This document shows positions 36,289-49,500 of a stretch of 64,000 nucleotides of DNA, one piece after another. Location of the stretch: the NCBI RefSeq assembly GCF_023168325.1, contig NZ_AP025688.1:4327068-4391067 (forward strand), in the 5' to 3' direction. Within the stretch, counting starts at the first letter, position 1. Every line of letters begins with the position of its first letter. A program made the translations under genes and the position numbers. The DNA is from Tsukamurella sp. PLM1 (lineage in GTDB: Bacteria; Actinomycetota; Actinomycetes; Mycobacteriales; Mycobacteriaceae). The notes under the pieces are model-generated. The model did no database searches, had not been told where the DNA came from, and saw only the letters and a program-made list of their open reading frames with translations.

Positions 36289-36298
<10 letters not shown>
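35768..36298 (+). CDS. Asp-rich repeat protein, similar in position to M. tuberculosis Rv3906c (176 aa)
   Basis: Starts MGEDMQAVEYWFGDGDG. Residues 30-70 hold three Asp-rich repeats (DFDGDGRADDAMI, DLDHDGRADIAAL, DLDDDGTAE), and another pair lies near the C-terminus (DTDADGAPDVLL, DTDGDGTADG). These resemble calcium-binding loops of the dockerin/thrombospondin type 3 kind. A Pro/Ala-rich spacer separates the groups. No signal peptide is seen. The placement next to pcnA matches Rv3906c in M. tuberculosis, which borders ESX-4-type esx genes; those are absent here. It has its own SigM-type promoter and overlaps the 3' end of pcnA by ten bases. Function unknown. Confidence 0.8.
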
Positions 36299-37745
<1,447 letters not shown>

Positions 37746-37820
37746 GACACGCGAGTCTACTGCGGGGCGGAAAACGCGACGGTGGCGTATCGGACACCGA
37801 CCGGCCAGTAGCATCGGGGG

Positions 37821-38715
37821 GTGACCTCAGCCGAATCCGCCGACTCCTCGGGCAGCCCCCAGCGCCCGGGTCCCGTCGGCGACGGCGCCGGGGAGGCGGT
37901 GCGTCCCGGCCGCGTCGGCGACGGCGGCGCGGTGGTCGCGGGCGCGGGCGCGCGCAGCTCTCGGCGGTCACCGACCAGAAGCCGGAGTCGGGCACCGCAC
38001 CGTCGGACGGCGCGGCGGGATCCGTGAAGTCCGGCCGCACCCAGAGCGAGTCCGCTCCGAAGCAGAAGCGGCCCGGGCCGGGCCGCCGGCAGGACCCCGG
38101 ATCCGGACGGTGCGCGAAACCTCCGCGGGCGGCCTCGTGGTGGCGGGGCTCGACGGTGCCGCCGAGCTGCGGGCCGCGCTGATCGGGCGCGTCGACCGCC
38201 GCGGCCGCACCCTGTGGTCGCTGCCCAAGGGCCACATCGAAGAGGGCGAGACGGCTGAGCTCACGGCCATCCGTGAAATCGCGGAGGAGACGGGCCTGAC
38301 GGGCAACGTCCTCGCACCGATCGGGAAGATCGACTACTGGTTCGCGGTCGAGGGCCGGCGCGTGCACAAGACCGTGCACCACTTCCTGCTGTCGTGGGAG
38401 AGCGGCGACCTCTCGGCCGAGGATTACGAGGTGTCCGAGGTGGCATGGGTGCCGATCGGCGAGCTCGCCAGTCGGCTCACGTACTCCGACGAGCGCAAAC
38501 TCGTCGCGGCCGCCCGCACGGTGATCGACGACCTGGCGTCCGATCCCGAGGAGCTGGCCGCCCGGGTCGCGGCCGCGCCGCGCAGCGAACCCACCGCCTA
38601 CGAGCGGGCGGCTGCCGAGCGCAACGCCGTCCGCAACGACCCGCCCAGACCGCGTCGGCGGCGCGGCGGGCGCCGCTCGCGAGGACGCCGGGGCGGCGGG
38701 AGCGGTCAGACGTGA
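37821..38715 (+). CDS. mutT4: NUDIX hydrolase MutT4 (two apparent frameshifts in the N-terminal tail)
   Basis: The catalytic domain starts at about 38110 with [16 protein letters not shown]. It contains a complete Nudix box (GHIEEGE...REIAEETGL) and [20 protein letters not shown], and ends in an Arg/Gly-rich tail. M. tuberculosis MutT4 has a basic, disordered N-terminal extension. Here the matching stretch from the GTG at 37821 ([15 protein letters not shown]...[13 protein letters not shown]) is read in pieces because one base seems missing near 37950 and one near 38108. If no extension exists, the GTG at 38110 is the start. It overlaps the next gene by four bases (GTGA). MutT proteins hydrolyse damaged or diverse nucleoside diphosphate derivatives. 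Confidence 0.82.
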
Positions 38716-41192
38716 TCCGTGCGGCCCGCCTGCTGTGCGTGCTGACGCTTCTGGTCGCGCTGACCGGGTGGGCCGTGCCCTCCCGCGCCGGCCTGCCCGA
38801 CGCGCAGTTCGTGCGCATCACCGTCGACCGGATCACCTCGCAGGTCACCGAGTCCTCGCCGAACGAGGTCGTCGTCCGTGGCAGCGTCACCAACTTCGGC
38901 GACCGGGACGTGAGCGACCTCGACCTGCGGATCCAGCGGGCGCCGGCCGTCGCGACCTCGGCGCAGTTGCGCTCCGACATGGTCGCCGACAACAACGTCT
39001 ACGACACACTCGGGCGGTTCGAACCGGTCGCGAAGGTGCTGAGGCCGGGCGAGCGGACCACCTTCACGGTGTCGATCCCGGTGCGCCCCACCCCCACCTC
39101 GACGGGCCCCACCCTGGGCATCGATCGGCCCGGCGTTTACCCCATCCTGCTGAACCTCAACGGCAAGCCCGCGTACGGGGAGTGGCGCGCCTCGACGACT
39201 CCCGCACGCTGCTGCCCGTGCTCGCGCTGCCAGGCGGCGGCACGGAGGAAGCGGGCACCGTCGACCGGCCGGTCACGACGTCGCCCAGCCAGCTCACCGT
39301 GCTGTGGCCGCTGGCCGACAACCCCAAGCTCGCGGGCGGCGTGCCGGGCGGCGGCGACACGGCCGTGCGGCTCGTGGACGACTCGCTCGCCCGGTCGGTT
39401 GCCGACGGCGGCCGGCTGGACGGGCTGCTGTCGGCCTACGAGTCCGCCACCAGCGGTCCGGACCCGCGCCGCTCCGCGCTCCGCGCCGCGGTCTGCCTGG
39501 CCATCGACCCCGACCTGCTGGTCACCGTCCAGGCGATGACGGGCCCGTACCGCGTCTCCCGTGATCCGGCGGATCCGCGCGGCCCGTCGACCGCCGGGAA
39601 GGGCTCCGACGCGGCCGCTGCCTGGCTCGACAAGCTGCGCCGCGCCGCCGCCGACACCTGCGTGGTCGCGCTGCCGTTCGGCCAGGTCGATCTCGAGGCA
39701 CTCGGCCGCTCCGCAGCGCCCTCGCTCCAGCGCGCCGCCCTCGACTCGTCGGCCGATGTCATCGACTCGATCCTCGGGGTGAAGTCGGTGCGAGGCGTCA
39801 CCATCCCCACGTCCGGGGTCCTGTTGTCCGACGGTGCGCGGCAGCTGCGCGTCCGACTCCTCGGCCGCCGTGGTCGCCGCGACCGCCGTCGGGGCTCCGG
39901 TCCGCGGCCGGGCCACGGCGTCGGGCATCGTTCCCGTGGGGCAGGGGATCGGCGCGGCGGTCTTCGATCCGAACGTGACGGCGGCGCTCGCCTCGATGGG
40001 AGGCGTCCCCGACGGCGTGGAGGACGGCGTTGCCCCGGGGCCGACGGGGACCGTCCGCTCCGCGGTCACCTTCGACCCCGCCGAGGAGTCCGCGGTGATG
40101 CGCCGGCAGGCCGCCGTGGGGTCGGTGACCGCGTCCGCGCTGGATCCGACGCAGCGGTACGCGCCGCCCGACGGGTGGGCGGCGACGACCGCAGCGGATC
40201 CGATCGCGGCGATCACCGGCCGCACGTCGCTCATCGTCCCGCCGCAGGTCTGGGCAGCCGGTCCCGACGACGCACGCGCCGTGCTCGACGCCGCGACCTC
40301 GCTCTTCGAGGCCGGGTTGGCCGCTCCGCGCACGTTCCGCGACGTCGTCGCGTCGGCGCAATCCGTGGGCCGCGACCCCGCCCGCGCGGCGGACCCGTGG
40401 AAGCTGCAGCAACCGTCGGGCACCGTGGCCTCGCGGGTCCCCGACGGAATCGTCGCGACCGCCGCCGCGCACGTGCGGCAGGTCGACCGGCTGGGCGCCG
40501 CACTGCTGCCCCTGCCCAAGACGCCGTTGACCCCGTCCGTCTACACATCGCCGCTCCGCGAGGACGCGGTGCGCGCGCTCCGGTGGGCACCCTCGCGCAC
40601 CGCGGTCGACGGTGACGCCACCATCCGCATGACCGCGGCGCAGTCGTCGCTGACCGCACAGTTGAGCTCGGTGCGGTTCGTCAGCCCGGGCGGCGCGTAC
40701 ACGCTGGCGTCCGACAAGTCGCCGCTACTGATCGTGGCGCGCAACGACCTGCCGCTGCCGATCCGCACGGTGATCCACTGGTCGGCTCCCGAGGGCGTGA
40801 CGATCGACGCGTCCGAGGTGCAGGAGCTGCCGGCCCGCGGCACGCGCCAGATCGAGCTCCCGACCACCGTCGACTACTCGCGGCAGATCTCGGTGCAGAT
40901 GTCGTTGCGCACGAGCAGCGACATGCCGCTGGGCGACCCGATCTCGATCTCGGTCCATTCCAACGCCTACGGCAAGTCGCTGTTCTGGATCACCTGCGGC
41001 GTGGGGATCCTGCTGGTCCTGCTGGCCGGCCGGCGCCTGTGGCGCCGGTTCCGGGGCCGTCCCGACCCCGCCGACGCGGACCGTCCGCCCGCGGACGAGC
41101 ACGAGAAGCGCATCGCGAACAGTTACGCTGCACATCGACCCGCTTCGCCGGGCCAGCAACCGAACGAGAACCCGGAACCGAAGGACACATGA
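38712..41192 (+). CDS. DUF6049 family exported membrane protein (two apparent frameshifts)
   Basis: Equivalent in position to M. tuberculosis Rv3909. It begins with a signal peptide ([20 protein letters not shown], then PSRA), then long beta-rich extracellular regions ([60 protein letters not shown]), a C-terminal membrane helix ([19 protein letters not shown]) and a charged tail. The frame changes at the GGGG run 39177-39180 and again near 39835-39850. The start overlaps mutT4 by four bases and the end overlaps murJ by four bases, so the three are coupled. Its fixed place beside murJ suggests a role in peptidoglycan-precursor export, but this is inference. Confidence 0.83.
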
Positions 41193-43106
41193 GCCGCGCC
41201 GAGCCCCGGCACATCCCGCCGAGCAGTCCCGCCCCCGCGGGCGGCGACCGCGGCGGTACGTCGAGTCTCCTCCGGTCCACGGGCTCGGTCGCGGTCGCCA
41301 CCCTGACCTCCCGCGTCACCGGGTTCCTCCGCACCATCCTGTTGGCCGCGATCCTCGGCCCGGCCATCGCCTCGGCGTTCAGCATCGCCAACCAGATGCC
41401 CCAACAGGTGTCGGAACTGGTTCTGGGCCGGTGCTCACCGCGCTGGTGATCCCCGTACTGGTCCGCGCGGAGATGGAGGACAAGGACCGGGGCCAGGCCT
41501 TCTTCGAGCGCCTGTTCACGCTGTCGCTGACCATCCTCGGCATCGCGCTCGTCGTCTCGCTCGCGCTGTCACCGGTGTTGGTCGGGATCCTGGTGGGGGA
41601 CTCCAAGGTCGATGAGGGCCTCACCCAGGCGCTGGTGATCATGTTCCTGCCGCAGCTGGTCTTCTTCGGCCTGTCGGCCCTGTTCACCGCCATGCTCAAC
41701 ACGCGCGACGCCTTCAAGCCGGGCGCGTGGGCCCCGGTCGCGTGCAACACCGTGCAGATCGCGACACTCGTGACCTTCTACCTGATGCCGGGCGAGCTCA
41801 CGCTGAATCCCACGCAGATGGGACAGCCGAAACTGCTGGTCCTGGGCATCGGCAGCACCCTGGGCGTCATCCTGCAGGCGATGATCCAGGTGCCGGCCAT
41901 GCGCCGCGCGGGGATCAAGCTGCGGCTGCGCTGGGGGTGGACGACCGGCTCAAACACTTCGGGTCGATGGGCATCGCGATCGTCGCCTACGTGTTCATCT
42001 CGCTGGCCGGCTGGTACGCGGTCACACCGATCCTCTCGCACGCGTCCGACGGCGGGCCCGCGATCTACCAGTACGCCTGGATGGTGTTGCAACTGCCGTA
42101 CGGCGTGATCGGCGTGGCGCTCCTGACCGCGGTCATGCCACGGCTCTCGCGCAACGCCGCGGAGGGCAACCGGAACGCGGTGCTCGACGACCTCTCCGTC
42201 GCGACCCGCATCACCATGGTCGCGCTCATCCCGATCGTCGCGTTCACGACGGTCTTCGGCCCCTCGATCGGGCGCGCGCTGTTCAACTTCGGCCAGTTCT
42301 CCCAGGCCGACGCCAACTTCCTCGGGACCGCGCTGTCGTTCTCCGCGTTCGTGCTGATCCCGTACGCGATGGTCCTCATCCACCTGCGGGTGTTCTACGC
42401 CCAGGAGCGCGCCTGGATCCCGACCGGCATCGTCATCGTCATCGTCGCCGTGCAGATCGCGCTGTCGTACCTGGTCCCCGTGTTCGTCGACGAGGGCAAC
42501 CGGATCGTCGAGTTCGTGGGTACCGCGCGCGGCCTCGCGTACACGGCGGGCGCGGCCATGGGCTGGTACCTGCTGCGTCGCACCCTCGGTCCGCTGCACC
42601 TGACCAACGTGACCCGCACACTCGCGCAGACCACCACGGTCTCCGTGCTGGTCACGGTCACGGTGTACGTCATCATGCAGCTCGACGTCCTGAAGGAGAT
42701 TGACCGCAGCGGTCCCGCCGGGGCGCTCTTCTACCTCGCCATCGCAGGCGCACTGTGTCTGACGTTGATCTACGCGCTGCTGGCCCTCTGGCGGGTGCCG
42801 GACGTGCTGGCGATCCTGACACCGCTGCGGCGCATCGCGGCGCGGTTCGTTCCGGCCCTGCGGCCGGAGGCACCGTCGGAGACGGCGGGCGGCACGAGTC
42901 GCGCCCCCGACACCCGCGAGATGCGACTCGACGAGCTCCAGGCGTACGCGAACCTCCGCCGCGAGGAGATCACGGCCCAGCTGCCGCGGATCGCCGACGA
43001 CATCGGCCTCCCGTATGCTGGTCAAAGCCATGTTCCCCGGCGGTCGCAGCCGCACCCCGCCCACCCGACCGCGGGCCTCAGGTACCGCAGAAGAGGAGCA
43101 TTCGCA
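41189..43106 (+). CDS. murJ: Lipid II flippase MurJ (two apparent frameshifts)
   Basis: A MOP-superfamily membrane protein with about 14 helices that moves lipid II across the membrane. It starts [20 protein letters not shown], 4 bp inside the previous gene. Conserved parts include ASAFSIANQMPQQVSELVLG, MFLPQLVFFGLSALFTAMLN, QLPYGVIGVALLTAVMPRLS and ILIPYAMVL-type helices. Frame changes lie at 41430-41431 and in the G-run 41933-41937. In the visible frame there is no stop before the pseudokinase at 43107, so a single fused protein, as in M. tuberculosis Rv3910, is possible. A ribosome site (AGAGGAG) before the GTG at 43107 argues for two genes. The end given is therefore provisional. Confidence 0.87.
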
Positions 43107-44892
43107 GTGACCGAGGACGACTCCGCACCCAACCCCGAGCACCGGACTCCGGGGACGGGCCAGATGCGACTGCCGTCCCAGCAGCCGGCGCAGGGCGGCG
43201 TCCCCGCACCCATCGAACCGATCGACGATGCCCCGCGCGGGCCCGAGCTGATCCCCGGCGCGGTGGTCGCGGGCGGCCGATACCGGCTCATCGAGCACTA
43301 CGGGGGCATCCGCGGGCTGCAGTTCTGGCAGGCGCGCGACATCAACCTGGACCGCGACGTGGCACTCACGTTCGTCGATTCCGAGCAGACCGCGCCGGTG
43401 CCGGAGCGCGGCGCCCAGATCAGCATGCGCGGCGAGGGCCCGCAGTCCATCCTCTCGCGCACGCTGCGCCTGGGTCGCGTGCACTCCAACGGCCTCGCCC
43501 GCGTGCTCGACGTCGTGCGCGGCAGCTCGGGCGGCATCGTGGTCGCCGAGTGGGTCCCCAGCAGTTCCCTGGCCGACGTGGCCGGCACGCACCCGTCCGC
43601 CATCGGGGCGGCCAAGGCCGTGCGTGCGCTGGCCGGGGCGGCCGAGGGCGCGCACCGGGCCGGGGCCGCGCTCTCGATCGACCACCCGGACCGGGTCCGC
43701 ATCTCCCAAGACGGGCACGCCTTCCTCGCCTTCCCCGGCACCCTCGCCGACGCCTCGAAGGATTCGGACGTCCGCGGCCTCGGCGCGGTGCTCTACGCGC
43801 TGCTGCTCGAGCGGTGGCCACTCGACGACGCGACGGGTCGCGTCGTGACCACCGGGACGGGCACCGTCGCCGGCATCCGCCAGGCCGATGCCGACGCCAA
43901 CGGCAATCCGGTGGAGCCGCGCGACGCCAAGCGCGACATCCCGTTCGAGATCTCGGCCGTGGCCACGCGCACACTCGAGGGCGGTCAGGGCATCCGCACC
44001 GCCGCGACCGTGCAGCAACTGCTCGACCAGGCGTCCGTGGTCGACGTGAAGACCGATCTGCTCGCGCCGGTGCGCGCCGAGGTCCCGCGGGAGGCCCCGC
44101 GCTCCGACGGTGCCGCCGCTGCGGGCGCGAGTGCGGCGGGTGCCGCGGGCTCCGCGCCGGCTGCGAAGAGGGCGGCCGAGGCGGCGGCCGCCGCGGAGCG
44201 CCCGACGGCGGCGAAACGGATCCCGTCGAAACAGTCGTTGCTCAGCCGCGGTGCGGGCGGCAAGAAGAACGTGCCGCTCCTGGTGATCGCGGCCTGCGCG
44301 GTCGCGCTGTTGCTGATCATCGGGCTGACCCTGCTGATCAGCAAACTGACCGGCGGCGGCGACACGCAGTCGAGCGTGGGTTCGCTGTACACCTCCAGCA
44401 CCTCGACCTCGACTCCCGCCGCGGCGCCCGCGGCGCCGGGGTCGGCGTCCCGGTGAAGGGCGTCGACGTCGCGCTGGTGGACTTCGCGACCAGCCAGGAC
44501 CCGTCGGCCAACCTGCGCAACGTGCTCACCGGGAAGACGCCGTCGTGGAAGACCGACACCTACCGTGCCGGACCGATGTTCGGCAACCTCAAGAAGGGTG
44601 TCGGCTTCCTCGTCACCCTCGACAAGCCGGTCTCGCTGACGCGGGGCACGATCACCTCGCCGAGCCAGGGCAGCACCGTCGAAGTCCGCACCTCCACCAA
44701 GGACTCCGTGAAGGAGCTCGAGGACACCTCGCTCGTCTGGTCGGGCACGCTCCGCAGGGCGCCACCGACTTCGCCGTCAGCTCCGTGGCGCCCCGCGCCA
44801 AGTACGTGCTGGTCTGGATCACCGGGCTCACCAAGGAGTCCGGCACCGAGTGGTACACCACGATCAATCAGGTCGCGTTCCAGGGCTCCTGA
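43107..44892 (+). CDS. Pseudokinase with membrane helix and extracellular domain, MurJ-associated (two apparent frameshifts)
   Basis: GTG start eight bases after AGAGGAG. A kinase-like domain spans about residues 45-300 (GRYRLIEHYGGIRGLQFWQA, LDRDVALTFVDSE, GLARVLDVVRGSSGGIVVAEW). The catalytic HRD and DFG motifs are absent, so it is a pseudokinase. A basic linker precedes one membrane helix (NVPLLVIAACAVALLLIIGL), followed by an extracellular galactose-binding-like domain (DPSANLRNVLTGKTPSWKTD). Frames change at the G-run 44438-44441 and near 44752. In M. tuberculosis the same modules form the C-terminus of MviN, where phosphorylation by PknB recruits FhaA to restrain cell-wall synthesis. 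A similar brake is likely here. Confidence 0.8.
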
Positions 44893-45743
44893 TCCCGAGC
44901 GCCTCCGCACCGTCGATCCACACCGGTCCCGCGTCGGGAACCGAGATCACCAACGGTCGCGCGACCGTCGCATCGCGATAGTCCATGAAGCGCACCTGCC
45001 AACCGTCCGGCGTTCGCAGCGCCGATTCCACCCGCACTTCGTCGGGTATCTGCAGCCCCCGTTCGCCGGCGTGCTCCGCCGCCCGCCTCTTCGCCTCCGC
45101 CGGGGTCCGACCGGCCACCCTCCTCGATCGGTCCGCCGCCCGTCCACTGGGTGAGCCCGAATCCCACGACGGTCTCCCATGATTCGTCGATGAGCCGGTC
45201 CGGCACGAGGCCGCCGAACGCGGACCGCCACGAGGCCGCGTCGAGCCACTCGTACTCGCTCATGCGGACCAGGTGGAAGAGGGTTCCGTTGTGCTCCAGG
45301 CGCGCACCGAGCGCGGCCGCCGTGCGCCCGGTGCTGAACACGGGTGGCAGCGGCGCCCCGTCGACGGGCTCGGCCGCCGAAAGGCGGACCCCCTCGTCCC
45401 AGAACTCCGCCCAGCCGTAGTGCCCGGCGCTCACCCGATGATCCAGCAGGGTCACGTGATCCGCCCACGACGGTCCGCCCTCCAACAGCCCGGCGGGCCC
45501 CGGCGCGGCCGCGACCCGCCAGCCCGCGTCGCCGCACGAAAGGACGGCGCGGTCGGCGTCGAGCCAGGCCAACGTGGCGCCGGCGCTGGACGATGAGTCG
45601 TATCGCGCGACGCCGCGGGCGACACCGTCGACGGAGGCGCGAAACGGGAGCGGCGCACCCGCCGCGGCGAGCACCGGCCCCGCCGCCGCCAGCAGGCTCC
45701 ATCGGGCGCGGATCACGCGGAGGGATTCGGCACGGTCGGACAT
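44864..45743 (-). CDS. Hypothetical protein of about 293 residues (apparent frameshift)
   Basis: I do not recognise this protein. It begins MSDRAESLRVIRARWSLLAA. Residues 30-200 form a mixed alpha/beta region with SWADHVTLLDHRVSAGHYGW and ARLEHNGTLFHLVRMSEYEW. After the CCC run at 45118-45120 the frame changes. One extra base joins EEGVAGRTPAEAKRRAAEHA to a small C-terminal beta domain (GWQVRFMDYRDATVARPLVI, VWIDGAEALG) of the YrhB/immunity-protein-like type. It overlaps the end of the convergent pseudokinase gene by 29 bases. No membrane segment or signal is evident. Confidence 0.65.
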
Positions 45744-45871
45744 GTCGCGATCGTCGCCCGCGCCGCTGAAGCCCCGCTTGCCCCGCACTTGGCGAAACCC
45801 GTCGGTGACCTGTTCTACCGTGCGAGGTGGGCCCGCACCGGGCCCGGACGGATTCGACTTCGGGGGACGAG

Positions 45872-46483
45872 ATGAGCGGGATCGACGACGACGGCGTAGT
45901 CATCGGGGACGACGGGCTGGCCCGGCCGGCGTGGGCGACCGATGGATTGCTGCGCGACTACTACGACACCGAATGGGGCATGCCGATCCGGGACGAGCAG
46001 GGCCTGTTCGAGCGGATCGCCCTCGAGGGCTTCCAGGCGGGCCTGTCCTGGGCGACGGTGCTGCGCAAACGCCCCGCGTTCCGGGCCGCGTTCGCAGATT
46101 TCGCCCCGGACGCGGTCGCCGCGTTCGGCGAGGCCGACGTCGAACGCCTGATTGCCGACGCCGGGATCATCCGGAACCGGCAGAAGATCGCGGCCACGAT
46201 CGGCAACGCTCGCGCCGTGATCGCCCTGCGGGACGACGGCGGCCTGGTCGACCTCGTGTGGTCGTTCCGCCCGGCGGCCACGCCCGCTCCCCGCACGATG
46301 GCGGAGGTGGCCACCACCTCGCCCGAGTCCGTGGCGCTGTCGAAGGAGCTGCGCCGGCGCGGGTTCCGGTTCGTGGGGCCCACCACGATGTACGCGCTGA
46401 TGCAGGCCGTCGGCATCGTCGACGACCACTTGGTGGGCAGCCACCGGCGCGGGAGCTCGGGGGTGTGGCCCGCGGGGGCCTGA
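45872..46483 (+). CDS. tag: DNA-3-methyladenine glycosylase I (Tag-type, zinc ligands missing; 203 aa)
   Basis: An HhH glycosylase with YYDTEWGMPIRDEQGLFERI, LEGFQAGLSWATVLRKRPAF (the Glu and aromatic pocket residues of Tag), IRNRQKIAATIGNARAVI and FRFVGPTTMYALMQAVGIVDDH. It excises 3-methyladenine from alkylated DNA. Escherichia coli Tag has a zinc snap made of an N-terminal Cys, a His near residue 17, and C-terminal His and Cys. Here the N-terminal Cys is replaced (ARPAWAT), the YHDNEWG His is Tyr, and the C-terminal CCCYP stretch is SHRRG, so the zinc site is lost. The start ATG is chosen because homology begins shortly after it. Confidence 0.88.
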   Translation: MSGIDDDGVVIGDDGLARPAWATDGLLRDYYDTEWGMPIRDEQGLFERIALEGFQAGLSWATVLRKRPAFRAAFADFAPDAVAAFGEADVERLIADAGIIRNRQKIAATIGNARAVIALRDDGGLVDLVWSFRPAATPAPRTMAEVATTSPESVALSKELRRRGFRFVGPTTMYALMQAVGIVDDHLVGSHRRGSSGVWPAGA

Positions 46484-46548
46484 CGGTGCGCCGGCCCCAC
46501 CGGCCGGGACCCGCGGGCAGCGGCGCCCGGCAGCGACGGTGCGCCCGC

Positions 46549-49500
46549 CTACCGGGCGCAGTCGTCGGGGGTGCGACGTGGCCGTACCGGTGGCGTGTCG
46601 TGCTCACCGCCTGCTCGCGGAGCACGCTGAGCAGCTCCTCCGCCCGGACAGCAGCACCGGCCCGCGGAGCACGCTGTGCCCGTGCGCTGCCGCGGCGGCG
46701 AGCAGCTCCGGCTCCGGGGCACCGAGCACCCGGATCCGGGCGGGCTCTGCCCGGTGGGCGAGGCCGTCCGCGTAGTCGCCCGCGGAGCGCACGGGGGCGC
46801 CGTCCGCCGCGTCGCGCTCCGAACTGCGGGTCACGTCCAGGCGGGTGCCGGTGACCGCCGCCGCGAGGCGCAAACGCACCAGGTCGCGGGGCGCGGCGCC
46901 GGGGCCCACCCGCACCTCGAGGTGGGGGAGCGGCCGGTACCGGAACACGTTGGACTCGCTCGCGAGCCCGGTGCGGTCGTGTTCGACGCCGAACTCGGCG
47001 TCCCACGCCCGCTGGTCCGACGCGGCGGCGGCGCGCAGCCAATGCACATCGGCCTCCGTGAGATCCGACGCTCGGCCGATGATGCGCTCACTGAAGAGGG
47101 TGGGCGCCTGCACCGGTGCGTCGGGCTCGTTCCGGTCGCGCCAGAATCCGAACTGCGCCACGTAGTTCGGGCCACCCGCCTTCGCGCCCGGCCCGATCGA
47201 GGACCGCTTCCAGCCGCCGAAGGACTGGCGCTGCACGATGGCCCCGGTCATGTGCCGGTTGACGTACAGGTTCCCGGCCTCGACCTTCTCGCACCAGTGC
47301 GCGATCTCCACCGGATCCAGGCTGTGCAGCCCGGCGGTCAGACCGTACCCGGTCGAGTTCTGCAGGCGCAGTGCGTCGTCGAGCGTCTCGGCGCGCATGA
47401 GGCCGAGCACCGGACCGAACAGTTCCGTCGTGTGGAACCAGCTGCCCGCAGCCACACCGTCGAGCACGCCGGGGGACCAGAGCCGCCCGGCATCGTCGAG
47501 CCTGCGCGGCTCGACCAGCCAGCGCTCCCCGGCCCGGGCGCGGTGAGCCCGCGCAGCAGCTTGCCCGCTGCGGGCTCGATGAGGGGGCCCACGGTGGTGC
47601 TCACGTCCGGTCCCTCACCCACCACCAGGGTGCGGACCGCGTCCTGCAACTGGCCGAGGAACCGCCGGGAAGTGCCGACGGAACCCACCAGGATCGCCAG
47701 CGATGCGGCGGAGCATTTCTGGCCGGCGTGGCCGAAGGCGCTGCGCACCAGGTCGTTCACCGCGAGGTCCGGGTCGGCGGCCGGAGTGATGACCATGGCG
47801 TTCTTGCCCGAGGTCTCGGCGAGCACCTGCAAGTCGGGGCGCCACCCGCGGAACAGTGCGGCGGTGTCACTGGCCCCGGTGAGGACCACGGCGTCGGCGT
47901 CCGGGTGCGTCACCAGGCGCCGCCCCGCGGCGGCCTCGTCGGCGTTCACCAGCTGGACCAGATCCGCCGGGACGCCGGCGGCGTGCAGGGCCGCCACCGC
48001 CGCTGTGCCGCACCGGATCACCTGCGGCGCGGGCTTGATGATCACGGCCGCGCCGGCGGCGAGCGCGGCGAGCACGCCACCGAGCGGGATCGCGACCGGG
48101 AAGTTCCACGGCGGCGTCACCACGACCAGGCGATGCGGGGTGAAGGCGGCCTCCTCGTCCTGCAGGTCGAGGGCGCTTTGCGCGTAGTACCGGGCGAAGT
48201 CCACGGCCTCCGAGATCTCCGGATCCGCCTCGGAGACGGTCTTACCCGCCTCGTGGGCCATGACGGTGAGAAGCTCGCCGCGGCGGCGGGCCAGTTCGTC
48301 GGCCACGCGATGCAGCAGGTCCGCGCGCTCGGCGGGCGAACGTGCCGCCCACGCGCGCTGGGCCGCGAGCGCCCGCCCGACCGCGACGTCGATCACCTCC
48401 GGATCCGACACGGTCGCAGGCGGTTCGACGGTGACCTCCGCCGCCAGCGCGGCGCGGGCCCATGCCCGGTTGCCCGGCGTCGACGGGTCCGTGTCCGGCT
48501 CTCCGTGGAATGCGCCGTCGCGAGTGGGGGCGGACGGCGTCCCGGTGGTGCGCCGGTCCTGTACCCGGTTCGGTCCGTCGTGAACCGCGTCACGACGGTC
48601 GAAGGCGTCGCGGAACCTGTTCTCCTCCACCCTGATCGCCGCTGGGTCCGGGCTGAACATGGAGTACAGGAAGTTGTCGCTCGATGCGTTCTCCTCCAGC
48701 CGCCGCACGAGGTACGAGACGGCCACGTCGAAGTCGCCGGAGTGCACCACCGGCGTGTACAGGATCAGCGCGCCGACGTCGGCGCGGACGGCGGCGGCCT
48801 CCATCGGCGCCATACCCTGCAGCATCTCGATGTCCAACTGGCGCCGAACATCCCGCCGGTCCGCCACCTCGACCGCGAACGCCACGGAGAACAGGTTCTG
48901 CGATGCGACGCCGATGCGGAGAGCGTCGGCGTTCTCGGGTCGCAGCGCGGTGTCGACCATCCGCAGGTAGTTGGCATCCACATCGGCCTTGCTGCTGTAC
49001 GTCGCCAGCGGCCAGTCGTGCACCTCCGCGTCGACCCGCTCCATGGCCAGATTGGCACCCTTGACCAGGCGCACTTTGATGGGCGCACCGCCGTCCGCCA
49101 CCCGGCGGCGCGCGAAGTCCGTCAGCCTCGCCAGCGCGCCCATCGAGTCCGGAAGGTAGGCCTGGAGCACGATCCCGGCTGTGAGGCCGCGGAACTCGGG
49201 CTCGTCCAGCAGGGCGGTGAAGACCTCGATCGTGAGGTGGAGGTCCTTGTACTCCTCCATATCGAGGTTGACGAACTTGCCGCCGTCGCGGGCGGTGCGG
49301 TACAGCGGGCGCAGCCGCTCGACGATGCGGTCCCGGTTCCCCTCGAGGTCCCACGGAACGAGTTGCGCCACGACCGAGCTGACCTTGATCGAGACGTAGT
49401 CGACCGCGGGGTTCGCGAGCAGCTCGTGTGTCCGGGCGAGCCGGGCGTCCGCCTCGCCACGGCCCAGCACGGCCTCGCCGAGCAGGTTGAGGTTCAGCCT

